Below, in pieces: positions 39,271 to 49,300 of a stretch of 64,000 nucleotides of DNA. The stretch is from positions 38,992-102,991 of the forward strand of contig CAIPQN010000042.1 in the NCBI GenBank assembly GCA_903867225.1, given 5' to 3'. The stretch is from an uncultured Pseudomonadota bacterium (GTDB lineage Bacteria; Pseudomonadota; Gammaproteobacteria; Methylococcales; Methylomonadaceae). A model generated the notes under the pieces. It saw nothing but the letters and a program-made list of their open reading frames with translations, did not search any database and was not told the origin of the DNA. Each line of letters opens with the position of its first letter. Positions within the stretch are counted from its first letter, which is position 1. A program made the position numbers and the translations under genes.

Positions 39271-41553
39271 TCACACCCGTGCCGTAATACCTATATGGCG
39301 TAATAATGCGTTACAAGATGGTTCACGCCCCCGAAATTTTTTAAATAATTCTATCGCGTTGTCACAGCCACCCATTTCTAAAATGTTAGTTAAAAATGAT
39401 TCACCTGTTTCGGCATCAAAAATTCCTTTTTCTTCAAACAACGAAAAAGCATCACTCGATAATACCTCAGCCCATTTGTAACTGTAATATCCTGCAGCGT
39501 AACCACCCGCAAAAATATGCGAGAAACTATGTGCAAAACGATTAAATTCTGGCACTGGCAATACCGCTACTTTTTCACGAATCATATTTAAAATTTCATA
39601 CACTCGCCCTCCCCTATTCGGATCAAAATCACGATGAATATGAAAATCAAATAAACCGAATTCTAATTGTCGAACCATTGTCATTCCCGCTTGAAAGTTT
39701 TTTGCAGCGAGCATTTTTTCAAATAGTGCTTCGGGTAATACTTGACCTGTTTGATAGTGGCTTGAAATTAGCGCAATTGCATTTTTTTCCCAACACCAGT
39801 TTTCCATGAACTGACTAGGTAATTCAACAGCATCCCATTCAACACCGTTAATCCCAGAAACACCTAAATAATCAACTTGAGTTAAAATGTGATGCAGTCC
39901 ATGTCCAAATTCATGGAACAGTGTTGTTACATCATCGTGCGTTAAAAGAGAAGGTGTGTCATTTGTCGGCGGCGTGAAATTACACACCAAAAATGCCACG
40001 GGTAATTGAACCTCATTATCGCCCAATCTACGCCGTCCGATGCAATCGTCCATCCACGCGCCCCCACGTTTTTTTGATCGGACAAATAAATCTAAATAAA
40101 AACGTCCCCGCTTCTGACCTGCCCTATCATAAACTTCAAATAATTGAACCGATTCATGCCAACGGTCAAATGCTTGAATTTCGGAAATTATTAAACCATA
40201 CAAGCGATTTAAAATTTCAAATAAACCACTCAAAACCTTATTAACTGGAAAATAACTTTTCACTTCTTCTTGTGACAATTGGTAATAATGTTGACGCATT
40301 TTTTCAGATAAATAACTTACATCCCACGCTTGTATGTTTTCGATGCCGTAATTTTCGAGTGCAAATTTTTCTAAATTAGCTAAATCTTGATGCGCTTGTG
40401 GTAACGATTTATCAGCTAAATCTTCCAAAAATGAAATCACTTCATAAGTCGAATTTGCCATTTTTGTTGCTAATGACAAATCAGCGTAATTGGAAAAACC
40501 GAGTAATCGGGCTTCTTCATGACGTAATGCAAGAATTTTTTCCATAACATCGGTATTATCAAAATCTTTTTCAGACGCACGACTAACAAACGCAGTGTAA
40601 TGTTCACAACGCAATTCTCGATTATCTGCATAAGTCATGACCGCTAAATACGATGGAAACTGCAACGAAATTAACCAACCACTTTTATTTTTATTTCCAT
40701 GTTTCACATGAAACATCTCGGCACTTTGTTTTGCTTGCGCCAAAGCTGTTTCTGGTAATCCAGCTAATTCATTTACGTCTGTTATTAATTTCGTCCACGC
40801 ATTAGTTGCATCTAAAACATTTTCTTCATAGCTGCTGGTCAATAAACTTAATTGTTGCGAAATTTCTTTATAACGTTGTTTTTGTTCTTCTGGTAATGCC
40901 ACACCAGACAATTGAAAATCGCGTAACGCATTCGTAATTACTTTTTGCTGGGCTTTTGTAAGAAGTTTGAATGTTTCATGTGAAACAATCGATTTATAAG
41001 CGTGGAACAATTTTTCGTTTTGTCCCATTTCAGTTGTGTAATTACTCAGCTTTGGTAAGCAAGCATTATAAGCATCGCGTAATTTGTCGTTACTCATCAC
41101 TGAATTTAAATGGTTAACAGATGACCAAGCCTTATTTAATTTATCTTCAGCCATTTCAATTGACACGATTAAATTCTCCCAAGTATAGACATCATTTGCA
41201 TTCAATGAATCGGCAACAATTTTTCGAGCATTCGCCAATAACTCATCAATTGCGGGTTCAATATGTTCTGGTTTAATTTTGCTAAAATGCGGTAAATCAG
41301 TTTGGTTTAATAATGGATTTGTCATTTTCAAGGATTTAATAAAAGAGAGTAGGGCAGGGGAGTCAAAACGCCAATTCAAATAACATTGTGTTTCGACATC
41401 ATATAAAACAGGAATTAGCGTAGCAAATCGAGTTTGCCAGACTTCGTGTTCGGAAATATCAATATTTTCGGCAACGATTTTATTTTCATTTAAAAGTATT
41501 TGCGCTTCGTTACACAAATGACAACCTTCCGTACCGAATAATAATAAACGCAT
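39271..41553 (-). CDS. prlC: Glutaredoxin-like (DUF836) domain fused to oligopeptidase A (M3 peptidase)
   Basis: MRLLLFGTEGCHLCNEAQILL at N-terminus continuous with TNPLLNQTDLPHFSKIKPEHIEPAI; HEFGHGLHH zinc site. Confidence 0.9.
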   Translation of the reverse strand: MRLLLFGTEGCHLCNEAQILLNENKIVAENIDISEHEVWQTRFATLIPVLYDVETQCYLNWRFDSPALLSFIKSLKMTNPLLNQTDLPHFSKIKPEHIEPAIDELLANARKIVADSLNANDVYTWENLIVSIEMAEDKLNKAWSSVNHLNSVMSNDKLRDAYNACLPKLSNYTTEMGQNEKLFHAYKSIVSHETFKLLTKAQQKVITNALRDFQLSGVALPEEQKQRYKEISQQLSLLTSSYEENVLDATNAWTKLITDVNELAGLPETALAQAKQSAEMFHVKHGNKNKSGWLISLQFPSYLAVMTYADNRELRCEHYTAFVSRASEKDFDNTDVMEKILALRHEEARLLGFSNYADLSLATKMANSTYEVISFLEDLADKSLPQAHQDLANLEKFALENYGIENIQAWDVSYLSEKMRQHYYQLSQEEVKSYFPVNKVLSGLFEILNRLYGLIISEIQAFDRWHESVQLFEVYDRAGQKRGRFYLDLFVRSKKRGGAWMDDCIGRRRLGDNEVQLPVAFLVCNFTPPTNDTPSLLTHDDVTTLFHEFGHGLHHILTQVDYLGVSGINGVEWDAVELPSQFMENWCWEKNAIALISSHYQTGQVLPEALFEKMLAAKNFQAGMTMVRQLEFGLFDFHIHRDFDPNRGGRVYEILNMIREKVAVLPVPEFNRFAHSFSHIFAGGYAAGYYSYKWAEVLSSDAFSLFEEKGIFDAETGESFLTNILEMGGCDNAIELFKKFRGREPSCNALLRHIGITARV

Positions 41554-41574
41554 CGTTTTACCGTATTTTACAAA

Positions 41575-41600
41575 ATAAAAAAGCGCGAAATTCGCGCTCA
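41575..41600 (-). terminator. Intrinsic terminator on minus strand
   Basis: GAGCGCGAATTTCGCGCTTTTTTA read on minus strand. Confidence 0.7.
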
Positions 41601-41611
41601 CATTTTTATAT

Positions 41612-41649
41612 GTTCAAGGTGAAAGTGATTTTTGCATTTCACCTTGAAC
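41612..41649. other. 13-bp perfect hairpin stem between hpf and the prlC fusion
   Basis: gttcaaggtgaaa...tttcaccttgaac. Confidence 0.7.
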
Positions 41650-41662
41650 CGCTCATCACGTT

Positions 41663-41950
41663 TTAATGATCTGCGTGTTTTTCTTTATGTTTCAAAATTT
41701 GACGATCCAATTTAGAAACTAATTCATCAATTGCCACATACATATCTTCTTGATGATCTTCTGCAAAAAATTTTGCTCCCGCAAAATGCAAAGTTGCTTC
41801 TGCTTTTTGTACTAATTTTTCCACGCTTAAAATGACGTGAACATCCGTCACTTTGTCAAAATGACGTGCTAATTTTGCAAATTTTTCGTCCGTGTGCGCT
41901 TTTAAGGCATCGGTAATTTCTAAATGATGACCGCTAATAATAACTTGCAT
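41663..41950 (-). CDS. hpf: Ribosome hibernation-promoting factor
   Basis: MQVIISGHHLEITDALKAHTDEKFAKLARHFDKVTDVHVIL; downstream of rpoN. Confidence 0.93.
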   Translation of the reverse strand: MQVIISGHHLEITDALKAHTDEKFAKLARHFDKVTDVHVILSVEKLVQKAEATLHFAGAKFFAEDHQEDMYVAIDELVSKLDRQILKHKEKHADH

Positions 41951-42011
41951 AACTAATTCCTTGATAAATATAAAACGTACAAAGTGGAAAATTCAACGGG
42001 CGTTTTTGTTT

Positions 42012-43493
42012 TTATAATAAACGCTTGCGTTGACTGGACGAGGAAATAAACATCGCTTCACGATATTTAGCCACGGTTCTACGAGCAACGTTGATGCCCT
42101 TCGTTTTTAAAAACTCAGCTATTTTACTATCACTGAGTGGTTTTGTGACATTTTCATTGCCGATAAGTTCTTTAATCAATGCACGAATGGCTGTTGATGA
42201 ACATTCACCTCCGCCATCAGTGGAAACGTGGCTTGAAAAAAAGTATTTAAATTCAACAATTCCATTCGGCGTGTGCATATATTTTTGCGTAGTCACTCGT
42301 GAAATGGTGGATTCATGTAATTCCAATTCTTCCGCTACATCGCGCAATACCATCGATTTCATTGCGATTGAACCATGTTCAAAAAATGCAGTTTGCTTTT
42401 CAACAATACAACGCGCCACCCGTAATAATGTGTCATTACGACTGTGTAGGCTTTTGATAAACCATTTTGCTTCCTGCAAATGTTCTTTCATGATGGTATT
42501 GTCTTTACCTGTATCAGATTTTTTAATTAAACCTGCGTACATTTCATTGACTCGCAATTTTGGCGCAATTTCTGGATTCAAGTCAACATGCCAATAATCG
42601 TTAATTTTCCGCACATAAACATCTGGTACAACGTATTCCGACAACGTACTTTGAATTTGCTCACCAGGCTTTGGGTCTAACGTTCTAATCAACGCCACAA
42701 TTGAGTCTAATTCTTTTTCGGTGACGGCTAATTTGCGTACCAATTTACTTTGTTCATGTGTGGCAAGCAAATCCAAATGACGCATCACTAAAATTAACGC
42801 ATCGGCTTTGTACGGCGTATTATCGGGCAGCTGTAATAATTGCAAACGTAAGCAATCACTTAAATCTACTGCAGCTACTCCAGCGGGATCAAAATGTTGA
42901 ATTCGATGTAATACCGCATGAACTTCATCAAGTTCTAAATCAGGCATTTGATCATGCAAATTTTGAAAAATATCGTCCACAGTCGTAGTTAAATAGCCTT
43001 CTGTATTAATAGAATCAATAATCGCAATCGCAATCGCAAAATCGTGTTCGGAAAACGATACTAAATCCAGTTGTGCCAGTAAATGCGCCTGCAAACTTAA
43101 CGTGCTAGTGCGCTGACTTTCAAATTCACCCTCGAAATTCGACGTTTCTTGAATTGCTCCAAAATCATAATCGGGCAGAGTGGGTTCATATTCGGTTTCG
43201 TAAATATCATCCCACGAGGAATCTGTTGGTAAATCATCAGGAATATCTGTTTGTGAGCCTTCACTGCTGTGTAATAAATCAAGGTTATCGCTTTTTTTAT
43301 CATGCAAAGGAACGTCAAGTGAAAATGAACCAAATTCATCATCTTCTAATTCCAACATAATGTTGGATTCTAACGCCTGTTGAATCTCCTGTTGCAAATC
43401 CAGTGTAGACATTTGCAATAATTTTATCGCTTGTTGTAACTGCGGGGTCATCGATAATTGATGACCCATTCGTAAATTTAAAGATTGCTTCAT
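42012..43493 (-). CDS. rpoN: RNA polymerase sigma-54 factor
   Basis: Q-rich N-terminus LRMGHQLSMTPQLQQAIKLLQMSTLDLQQEI; RpoN box ARRTVAKYRE. Confidence 0.97.
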   Translation of the reverse strand: MKQSLNLRMGHQLSMTPQLQQAIKLLQMSTLDLQQEIQQALESNIMLELEDDEFGSFSLDVPLHDKKSDNLDLLHSSEGSQTDIPDDLPTDSSWDDIYETEYEPTLPDYDFGAIQETSNFEGEFESQRTSTLSLQAHLLAQLDLVSFSEHDFAIAIAIIDSINTEGYLTTTVDDIFQNLHDQMPDLELDEVHAVLHRIQHFDPAGVAAVDLSDCLRLQLLQLPDNTPYKADALILVMRHLDLLATHEQSKLVRKLAVTEKELDSIVALIRTLDPKPGEQIQSTLSEYVVPDVYVRKINDYWHVDLNPEIAPKLRVNEMYAGLIKKSDTGKDNTIMKEHLQEAKWFIKSLHSRNDTLLRVARCIVEKQTAFFEHGSIAMKSMVLRDVAEELELHESTISRVTTQKYMHTPNGIVEFKYFFSSHVSTDGGGECSSTAIRALIKELIGNENVTKPLSDSKIAEFLKTKGINVARRTVAKYREAMFISSSSQRKRLL

Positions 43494-43529
43494 TGGCGAT
43501 AACCCTTTGATTTAATAACTTTATTGCAA

Positions 43530-44252
43530 CTACAAACTAAAATTCGTGCCTAAATACACGTCGCGGACTTCTTTGTTAGCAACAATTTGCTCTGCATTCC
43601 CTTCGGCGATAACTTGTCCATCACTTAAAATATAAGCACGGTCGCAAATGTCGAGTGTTTCACGCACGTTATGTTCGGTAATTAAAATGCCGATACCGCG
43701 TTGCGTGAGATGTTGAATAATTTTTTTAATATCATCAACCGAAATCGGATCAACGCCCGCAAACGGTTCATCAAGTAAAATAAATTTTGGATTTGAGGCG
43801 AGGGCGCGGGCAATTTCAACGCGCCGCCGTTCACCCCCCGATAAACTTAATGCCAACTGATTTTTTAAGTGTGTAATACTGAATTCATCCATTAAATCCA
43901 TGATTTTTAATTCAATTTGACCTGCCGTTAAATCATCACGCAATTGTAAAACCGCCCGCAAATTATCCGAAACACTTAATTTACGAAAAACCGACGGTTC
44001 TTGTGGTAAATAACCAATCCCATTTTGAGCGCGAACGTGCATTGGCATTGTCGTTATCGTTTTTCCATCAAGCGTAATTTCACCCGCATCGGCTTTAACT
44101 AACCCAACTAGCATATAAAAACTGGTGGTTTTTCCTGCGCCATTTGGACCTAGTAAACCGACGACTTCGCCTGTTTTGATTTGTAACGAAACGCCTTTGA
44201 CGACAGGACGTTTATTATAATTTTTGTGTATTTGTGTCGCGGCGAGAATCAT
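43530..44252 (-). CDS. lptB: LPS export ABC transporter ATP-binding protein
   Basis: [32 protein letters not shown]; gene order. Confidence 0.95.
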   Translation of the reverse strand: MILAATQIHKNYNKRPVVKGVSLQIKTGEVVGLLGPNGAGKTTSFYMLVGLVKADAGEITLDGKTITTMPMHVRAQNGIGYLPQEPSVFRKLSVSDNLRAVLQLRDDLTAGQIELKIMDLMDEFSITHLKNQLALSLSGGERRRVEIARALASNPKFILLDEPFAGVDPISVDDIKKIIQHLTQRGIGILITEHNVRETLDICDRAYILSDGQVIAEGNAEQIVANKEVRDVYLGTNFSL

Positions 44253-44255
44253 AAT

Positions 44256-44768
44256 TTATGGTTTTGGCTGAATGACAACGTGAACGCGCTGTTTACTGTT
44301 ATCGGTTGAAGCACTTTTATCACCCGCTTTAACGAGCGAGGTTTTAATGTCGTATTCAATATAATCACTTGAGTACGTTCCGTTTCCTTGTAAAACCGTC
44401 GCGTCACCAATCAAAACCAGTAAATTACGTTTAGGATAAAACTCGCCAGTCGAAGCCTGACCTGTAATATCTTTTCCACCCGCGCTGGGCGTTTGTTTGA
44501 AGCGTGCTGATTTGCCTGAAAAGACTAATTTTTCAGCTTCGCCACCTTTGAAATGCACATCTAATTTATCCGAATTAACCCGAATACTGCCTTGTGTCGC
44601 AACAACATTTCCTGTGTAAGTGCTAAGTTCAGAGCGTTCATCATACGTCGCACCATTTGAATCAATGGTAATCGGCTGTTTCGCATCGCTTTCGAGTGCG
44701 AATAAATTTGTGCTGTAGAGCAGGGCGGCGCATAGCCAAAGTTGTTTATTTTTTATCATAATTGCCAT
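44256..44768 (-). CDS. lptA: LPS transport periplasmic protein LptA
   Basis: KQPITIDSNGATYDERSELSTYTGNVVATQGSIRVNSDKLDV. Confidence 0.92.
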   Translation of the reverse strand: MAIMIKNKQLWLCAALLYSTNLFALESDAKQPITIDSNGATYDERSELSTYTGNVVATQGSIRVNSDKLDVHFKGGEAEKLVFSGKSARFKQTPSAGGKDITGQASTGEFYPKRNLLVLIGDATVLQGNGTYSSDYIEYDIKTSLVKAGDKSASTDNSKQRVHVVIQPKP

Positions 44769-45312
44769 GTACTTTTGCTAATAATTCTAAATGAACAGGT
44801 GAACTAAATGTCGCCTTCATGCCTAAACCCGTAGTCAGATTTTCGCCGCTGCGTAATTCGGCGAATTCGTTTGTTTGCGCGAAAGAAGTTTTAGGATAAA
44901 CCGTTAAATTTGAAGTATGAATAATCAACTCGTGTCCTTGTGAACTGGCAGCGCGTTCAATTTCAACTTTTCCATTCAATAATAATGTTTCCCCACCTTT
45001 TTCTAATTCGCCTGTTTCAGAATGACAAGTCCACGCAGGATTTGGGGAGTTATAAAAAAACATTAACGGGTTTTCTAGCTGTGTTGTGCCGTCGTCGCTG
45101 TAATGTGCCATTTTATTGGCAGTTAAATGTGAAGCCAAAACACCTTGCTCATTCATTTGCCACTTTGCGTAACCGACACTGAAAAAATCTGCGCTGTGTT
45201 CAACCGCTTCACGTCGTTCAACATCTTCATTTACCAGCCATTTTGCGAATAAACTGCTCATGATTGCCAGCGCAATGACATAACCATAAAAAGCGTTATG
45301 TTTGGGCATCAT
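44746..45312 (-). CDS. lptC: LPS export protein LptC
   Basis: Single TM then OstA-like fold; between lptA and kdsC. Confidence 0.88.
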   Translation of the reverse strand: MMPKHNAFYGYVIALAIMSSLFAKWLVNEDVERREAVEHSADFFSVGYAKWQMNEQGVLASHLTANKMAHYSDDGTTQLENPLMFFYNSPNPAWTCHSETGELEKGGETLLLNGKVEIERAASSQGHELIIHTSNLTVYPKTSFAQTNEFAELRSGENLTTGLGMKATFSSPVHLELLAKVHGNYDKK

Positions 45313-45839
45313 TGCAAATAATCCGCCAAAATCGTTTCAAAATTATCTTGTGATTGCATAATCATGTCACACACTTCGCGCACCGCACCAAGTCCGCCAC
45401 CGATTGTCGTTGTCCAATCTGCACAAGCAATAACAGCTTCATTTGCATCGGCAACCGCAATCGCCAAACCCACTTGCGTCATAATCGGTAAATCCACCAC
45501 ATCATCACCGACATAAGCAACTTGTTCGGGCGTTAAATCTAATTTCTGTAGCAAATCAGCAAACGCGGCACGTTTATCACGTTGATTTTGATAAACCAAC
45601 GAAACGTCTAATTCTTCCATGCGTTTTGTGACAATGAATGATTCACGTCCAGAAATCACCGCGATTTCAACGCCTGTTTGTTGCAACATTTTGATGCCAT
45701 GCCCATCACGCGCATGAAACGCTTTGAATTCATTGCCTAAATGGTCAAAGAACAATTTTCCGTCTGTCAAAACGCCATCAACATCTAAAATTAAAAGCTG
45801 AATTTGACGGGCTTGCTCCATTACTCGAACTGGTATCAT
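45309..45839 (-). CDS. kdsC: KDO-8-phosphate phosphatase
   Basis: LLILDVDGVLTDGKLFFD, VAYVGDDVVDLPIM. Confidence 0.94.
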   Translation of the reverse strand: MIPVRVMEQARQIQLLILDVDGVLTDGKLFFDHLGNEFKAFHARDGHGIKMLQQTGVEIAVISGRESFIVTKRMEELDVSLVYQNQRDKRAAFADLLQKLDLTPEQVAYVGDDVVDLPIMTQVGLAIAVADANEAVIACADWTTTIGGGLGAVREVCDMIMQSQDNFETILADYLQ

Positions 45840-46817
45840 TTAAACTATCCCCGCACGAATCAAATCGTGCATATTTAACGCGCCACACACTTTTTGCTGG
45901 TCATCAACCACGCACAAAGCACTAATTTTCTGTTGTTGCATAATTTGCATTGCTTCTGCTGCCAAACAATCGGCGTGAATAACTTTGCTATTTTTGGTCA
46001 TGACTTCGTGAATTTCACAATTTGGCAAACTCAGATTGTTGCCGAGTAATCGCCGTAAATCGCCATCGGTAAAAACTCCCAGCAATTCATTTTCTGAATT
46101 TATAACCGCTGTCATGCCTAATTTTTTAGTTGTCATTTCTAAAATTGCACCACTAACCGAGGTGTTTTTACTAACTTTTGGAATGGCTGAATCAGTGTGC
46201 ATAATATCGCTGACTCGCAATAATAAACGCCGTCCCAATTGTCCACCAGGGTGCGAAAAAGCAAAATCATCTCGTGTAAAACCACGCGCTTCTAATAACG
46301 AAACTGCCAACGCATCACCCATTACTAATGCCGCTGTTGTACTGGAAGTTGGGGCTAAACCGAGCGGGCAGGCTTCTTGTTCAACACTTACATCTAAATG
46401 AATTGTGGCGAATTTTGCAAGTGTCGATTCTGAATTTCCTGTTAAAGCAATCAGCGAAATGTTGAGCCGTTTTATCAATGGCAAAATCGCTAAAATTTCC
46501 GTTGTTTCACCTGAATTTGATAAAGCCAAAATCACGTCTTGCGCGGTAATCATACCCAAATCACCGTGACTTGCTTCACCCGAATGGACAAAAAAAGCAG
46601 GCGTTCCCGTACTTGCTAACGTCGCAGCTATTTTTCCGCCAATATGTGCCGATTTTCCAACGCCAGTGACAACAATTCGACCTTTGCAGGCAAATAGTAA
46701 TTTACACGCTGCCACAAAATTGGCATCAATGCGGGAAGCTAAATTAGCAACGGCTTGTGCTTCAACTTGAATGACTGCGAGAGCTAATTCCCGCAGCGCG
46801 TCATCATGGATTTTCAT
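45840..46817 (-). CDS. kdsD: Arabinose-5-phosphate isomerase
   Basis: SIS domain GVGKSAHIGGKIAATLASTGTPAFFVHSGEASHGDLGM plus two CBS domains. Confidence 0.94.
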   Translation of the reverse strand: MKIHDDALRELALAVIQVEAQAVANLASRIDANFVAACKLLFACKGRIVVTGVGKSAHIGGKIAATLASTGTPAFFVHSGEASHGDLGMITAQDVILALSNSGETTEILAILPLIKRLNISLIALTGNSESTLAKFATIHLDVSVEQEACPLGLAPTSSTTAALVMGDALAVSLLEARGFTRDDFAFSHPGGQLGRRLLLRVSDIMHTDSAIPKVSKNTSVSGAILEMTTKKLGMTAVINSENELLGVFTDGDLRRLLGNNLSLPNCEIHEVMTKNSKVIHADCLAAEAMQIMQQQKISALCVVDDQQKVCGALNMHDLIRAGIV

Positions 46818-46921
46818 AGAGAAATAGGCAAAATTACAATGACGTTATTATGCCACGGTTTATGGAATTGATGTTGCTTGCGAATAAATAGAACTAAAAA
46901 AAACCGTGTCAATATATTATT

Positions 46922-46937
46922 TGGCACAATTACTGCA
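46922..46937 (+). promoter_or_regulatory. Putative sigma-54 promoter of the fliL operon
   Basis: TGGCACAATTACTGCA with GG/GC at canonical -24/-12 spacing; one mismatch in TTGC (CTGC). Confidence 0.65.
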
Positions 46938-47046
46938 AATAAAATGCAACAACAATAACGTCGCTTGTCGTTATTGGTTTATAGGTATAATTGCCAGCAT
47001 ATTTTCTGGTGTTTTCGTTAAATGAACAAACGTATAGGTTGTCGAT

Positions 47047-47544
47047 ATGGCTCAAATGGAACAAGACGAAGCGGCTGAAAAGCCATCTAAAAAACCCTTA
47101 ATTATTTTGGTACTTGCTATCATTCTTTCGTTATCGGCTGGTGCAGGTGGAATGTTCTATTACATGAAAATGCAAGCAGAAAAAGCAGTTGAAATAGCAT
47201 GTGCTGAACCACCACCGCCTGTTATAACTACAGTTTATAATGAACTTTCAAAACCATTAGTGGTTAATTTCCCACAAAACTCCTCAGTGCGTTTAGTGAA
47301 AATTACATTGTCGATTGCAGCAGATGATGCAGCGACAATTGCTGTTTTAAAGAAAAATGAACCCATGATGATGAGCAATTTGCTGATGCTTATCAGCGGA
47401 CAAAATACTGACGGTTTAAAAACGCATGAAGGCAAAGTCGCTTTGCGAAATGCAATTTTTGATGACGTGACTGCGATGCTTGAAAAAATGTCGCCAGAAT
47501 CAGAAATCAAAGAAGTTTATTTCACTTCATTTATTATGCAATAA
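47047..47544 (+). CDS. fliL: Flagellar basal body-associated protein FliL
   Basis: Single TM; position before fliM; C-terminus EVYFTSFIMQ. Confidence 0.92.
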   Translation: MAQMEQDEAAEKPSKKPLIILVLAIILSLSAGAGGMFYYMKMQAEKAVEIACAEPPPPVITTVYNELSKPLVVNFPQNSSVRLVKITLSIAADDAATIAVLKKNEPMMMSNLLMLISGQNTDGLKTHEGKVALRNAIFDDVTAMLEKMSPESEIKEVYFTSFIMQ

Positions 47545-47553
47545 CACAGAATT

Positions 47554-48576
47554 ATGAGCGACTTACTTTCACAAGCAGAAATTGATGCCTTATTGAATGG
47601 CATGGGTGGCGGTGGTGATGAAGACTTTGATTCGGGTGGTGGTGCTGACGATGAAGAATCGAGCGTCTATTCCGAAGAAGTTGCCGAGGAAATGAAAGAG
47701 CGTGGCATCGTTAAATCGTATGATTTAGCGCATCAGGAACGAATTGTTCGTGGTCGAATGCCAACGCTGGAAATGATTAATGAACGTTTTGCACGGTTAT
47801 TACGCGTTTCTGTTTTTCAGTTTATTCGCCGTTCGGCTGAGATTTATATTTCAGGTATTCAAATTAAAAAGTTTTCTGAATTTACCCAAGGCTTGCTCGT
47901 TCCTACCAGTTTAACGGTAATTCGTGTAAATCCTTTGCGTGGTAAAGCCTTGATTATCATGGAGCCGAGTTTGATTTTTACGGCGGTAGATAATTTCTTT
48001 GGTGGCGGCGGATTTTTTGAAAATGCACCCTCAGAAGGCAAAGAATTTACCAATACAGAAATGCGAATTGTGATGATTTTTGTCGAATTGATTTTTAAAG
48101 ACTTAAAAGAATCATGGAAACCCGTTTTGGGATTAGATTTTGAGTATTTAAGTTCTGAAATCAATCCACGTTTCGCGAACATTATTGAACCAACAGAATT
48201 AATTGTGGTGTCTACATTTCACGTTGATTTGGAAGGCGGCGGCGGTGATATTCACATCGCGTTACCTTACGCAATGCTTGAACCTATCCGAGATTTACTC
48301 GATGTTATCAACACCAGCCAAGATGATGTTGATGAAAATTGGTATGACTCACTTTACCGCGAAGTAATGCGCGTTGAAATGCCAGTTAACAGTATTTTAG
48401 TTGAAAAAAATATGTCGATTCGCAGCGTGCTACAACTTAAAAAAGGCGATGTGATTCCGATTGATTTACCTGATCTTGTGTCATTGAATGCCGCACATGT
48501 TCCTATATTTACAGGAAAAGTTGGGATTTCTGATGGCAATTACGCGGTTCAAATTACTGACCGCATTACTAATTAA
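47554..48576 (+). CDS. fliM: Flagellar motor switch protein FliM
   Basis: LLSQAEIDALLNGMGG; ERIVRGRMPTLEMINERFARLLR. Confidence 0.97.
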   Translation: MSDLLSQAEIDALLNGMGGGGDEDFDSGGGADDEESSVYSEEVAEEMKERGIVKSYDLAHQERIVRGRMPTLEMINERFARLLRVSVFQFIRRSAEIYISGIQIKKFSEFTQGLLVPTSLTVIRVNPLRGKALIIMEPSLIFTAVDNFFGGGGFFENAPSEGKEFTNTEMRIVMIFVELIFKDLKESWKPVLGLDFEYLSSEINPRFANIIEPTELIVVSTFHVDLEGGGGDIHIALPYAMLEPIRDLLDVINTSQDDVDENWYDSLYREVMRVEMPVNSILVEKNMSIRSVLQLKKGDVIPIDLPDLVSLNAAHVPIFTGKVGISDGNYAVQITDRITN

Positions 48577-48599
48577 AATTATATTGAGCGAGAGTTAAC

Positions 48600-48944
48600 A
48601 TGAGCGAAATGAACGAAGATACAGAAACCGTTGCATTCAAAGAATTTGAAGATTACGAAGGCGAGCAAGAAGCGGTTAATGAAGAAGTTAATTTAGATGT
48701 TATTTTAGATGTTCCCGTCGTCATTTCGATGGAAATTGGACGAACAAACATTAGTATTCGGAATTTATTGCAACTCAATCAAGGCTCTGTTGTGGAATTA
48801 GAACGTTTTGCGGGTGAACCGTTAGACGTTTTAGTTAATGGAATGTTGATTGCCCATGGTGAAGTTGTTGTAATTAACGATAAATTTGGCATTCGTTTAA
48901 CCGACGTAATTAGTCCGTCAGAACGCGTCAAACGCTTGGCATAA
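48600..48944 (+). CDS. fliN: Flagellar motor switch protein FliN
   Basis: ILDVPVVISMEIGRTNISIRNLLQLNQGSVVELERFAGEPLDVLVNG. Confidence 0.96.
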   Translation: MSEMNEDTETVAFKEFEDYEGEQEAVNEEVNLDVILDVPVVISMEIGRTNISIRNLLQLNQGSVVELERFAGEPLDVLVNGMLIAHGEVVVINDKFGIRLTDVISPSERVKRLA

Positions 48945-49300
48945 TGCGACAAAATGAAATTATTTCTAGCACTGATTTCGCCAGTTGGGCGTTTGGGTTG
49001 CTGATTGTTTTAGTAATTTTTGCCATTTGCGTATGGGCAATTCGTCAACTTCAATCAGCAACACAAATCGGCGGGGATCGTTTGCAAATTGTCGGCGGTT
49101 TATCGTTGGGAATGCGTGAAAAATTAGTGTTAGTTCAAGCAGGAAAAAAGCAGTTAATTCTCGGCGTAACACCTAGCCGTATTGAAATGTTACACGTTTT
49201 AGAAGGTGACGATTGTTTGAATAAAATCACGTTTGAACCGTCCGAAAATAGTTTTGCTTACAAATTGAAACAAGTCATGAAAGGAAAAGTTGATGCGTAA
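48944..49300 (+). CDS. fliO: Flagellar biosynthesis protein FliO
   Basis: Single [33 protein letters not shown]; gene order. Confidence 0.88.
   Translation: MRQNEIISSTDFASWAFGLLIVLVIFAICVWAIRQLQSATQIGGDRLQIVGGLSLGMREKLVLVQAGKKQLILGVTPSRIEMLHVLEGDDCLNKITFEPSENSFAYKLKQVMKGKVDA

Noticed and set aside
42091-42597. 168-aa plus-strand ORF opposite rpoN
   Set aside because: No SD or recognisable domain; rpoN is certain on the minus strand.
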